This document shows positions 63,399-64,000 of a DNA stretch of 64,000 bases, in pieces. The stretch lies in the NCBI GenBank assembly GCA_963995525.1, contig CAXEFP010000001.1, positions 2,042,201 to 2,106,200 on the forward strand, read 5' to 3'. Origin of the DNA: Escarpia spicata. Its lineage: Eukaryota > Annelida > Polychaeta > Sabellida > Siboglinidae. The position numbers and the translations under genes are program-made. The notes under the pieces were generated by a model that was given only the letters and a program-made list of their open reading frames with translations, ran no database searches and was not told the origin of the DNA. Position 1 is the first letter of the stretch; every line of letters starts with the position of its first letter.

Positions 63399-63931
63399 GT
63401 GTAGGATGGAGGAGCCATGTTATGTTGGATTTGGAAAGTGTAGGTTGGAGGAGCCATGCTATGTTGGAGTTGGAGAGTGTGGGATGGAGGAGTCATGCTG
63501 TGTTGGAGTTGGAGAGTGTGGGATGGAGGAGTCATGCTGTGTTGGAGTTGGAGAGTGTAGGATGGAGAAGCCATGTTATGTTGAAGTTGGAGAGTGTGGG
63601 ATGGAGGAGTCATGCTGTGTTGGAGTTGGAGAGTGTAGGATGTTAGTATAGTAGTAGTATATTAGTGTAGTAGTATTATAGTAGTATAGTAGTAGGCTAG
63701 TAGTAGCATAGTAGTATATTAGCATAGTAGTATAGTATTATAGTAGTATAGTAGTATAATAGTATAGTAGCATAGTAGTATAGTAGGATGGAGGAGCCAT
63801 GTTATGTTGGAGTTGGAGTGTATAGGATGGAGGAGCCATGTTATGTTGGAGTTGGAGTGTGTAGGATGGAGGAGCCATGTTATGTTGGAGTTGGAGAGTG
63901 CAGTATGGAGGAGCAATGCTATGTTGGTGTA
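63399..63931 (-). repeat. Class I core, six-unit body (GGCTAG spacer)
   Basis: Copy of 61996-62488 with one extra 39-bp unit (two adjacent GTGGGATGGAGGAGTC units, about 63478-63555). Body-start spacing is 1,403 bp while the spacers lie 1,442 bp apart, so the difference is exactly 39. Confidence 0.9.
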
Positions 63932-64000
63932 TAGTAGTATAGTAGTATAGTAGTATAGTAGTATAGTAGTATAGTAGTATAGTAGTATAGTAGTATAGTA
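63932..64000 (-). repeat. Octamer array cut by window end
   Basis: Near-pure TATAGTAG octamers beside a lead block, as in the other arrays; the array continues beyond the window. Confidence 0.9.

Larger units (their letters stand above)
1..64000. repeat. Composite satellite: 8-bp arrays interleaved with 39-bp minisatellite cores
   Basis: The entire window is made of two repeat families and a recurrent spacer. Octamer arrays use TCCTACTA/TACTACTA units; cores use a 39-bp unit containing CATGGCTCCTCCATCC and CTCCAACTCCAAC. I saw no unique sequence, splice-site-like coding block, mobile-element end or RNA gene. CpG is nearly absent (four noticed, at 58116, 58704, 59375 and 62611). Long open frames on the C-bearing strand follow from base composition. 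The organism cannot be named from this; a eukaryotic heterochromatic or subtelomeric block is an inference. Confidence 0.96.
8996..64000 (-). repeat. Minus-oriented satellite arm
   Basis: From here to the window end every core is in reverse complement: body, spacer, lead block ending in GAGCAATGCTATGTTGG, then octamers TAGTAGTA/TAGTAGGA. Octamer arrays on the + strand here have almost no C. No second orientation switch was seen in 55 kb. Confidence 0.93.

Noticed and set aside
1..64000. Centromeric alpha-satellite, CENP-B box or telomere repeat
   Set aside because: No 171-bp period, no TTCG...CGGGA box and no TTAGGG runs were seen; the family is not one I recognise.

Overview
The whole window is tandem-repeat (satellite) DNA. 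I find no stretch that reads as a protein gene, rRNA, tRNA, transposon, CRISPR array or unique sequence. The sequence type (8-bp microsatellite arrays interleaved with a 39-bp minisatellite, in nested higher-order units, with almost no CpG) points to a large eukaryotic genome, possibly a vertebrate. Nothing here fixes the species. Long reading frames exist only because the C-bearing strand has almost no G, so TAG and TGA hardly occur on it, and because 39 bp is a multiple of three.

Building blocks, written in the CACCAACATAG-first orientation. (O) Octamer arrays: TCCTACTA and TACTACTA units, mostly alternating as a 16-bp dimer. (L) Lead block: CACCAACATAG followed by 2-3 copies of a 39-bp unit with core CATGGCTCCTCCATCC. 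(S) Spacer of about 70-145 bp: irregular TACTA-like sequence with TATGC, ATAATAC and CTAATATAC marks, ending in CTAACATCC. (B) Body: usually 5-13 copies of the 39-bp unit. A class I core is L-S-B. A class II core is about 7 units running from CACCAACATAG straight to the next array, with no spacer. Cores alternate with O arrays across the whole window. In this annotation strand + means the CACCAACATAG orientation and strand - its reverse complement.

Layout. 1-8985 is the + arm (ten cores). At 8965-8995 the orientation flips through a 10-bp inverted repeat with an 11-base loop. 8996-64000 is entirely the - arm (55 cores). Within it: 9420-10694 has a 655-bp tandem duplication; 10695-20985 is a higher-order repeat of about 3.4-3.5 kb in three copies; 20986-25656 is a mixed region; 25657-46277 has nested duplications of about 5.1 kb and 13.0 kb; 46278-57492 has a 3.34-kb and an exact 5,010-bp repeat; 57493-64000 is a region of shortened and fused cores ending in a tandem of about 1.4 kb.

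The + arm carries one copy of the same ordered, variant-marked units that the - arm carries three times, so the two arms form an unequal inverted duplication. At almost every comparison the spacing between copies differs by multiples of 8 bp (octamer gain or loss) or 39 bp (minisatellite-unit gain or loss). The interest of this window is how a satellite grows: fold-back inversion, unequal crossover and repeat slippage can all be read from it. Block limits are good to a few bases. They were read by eye and not computed.
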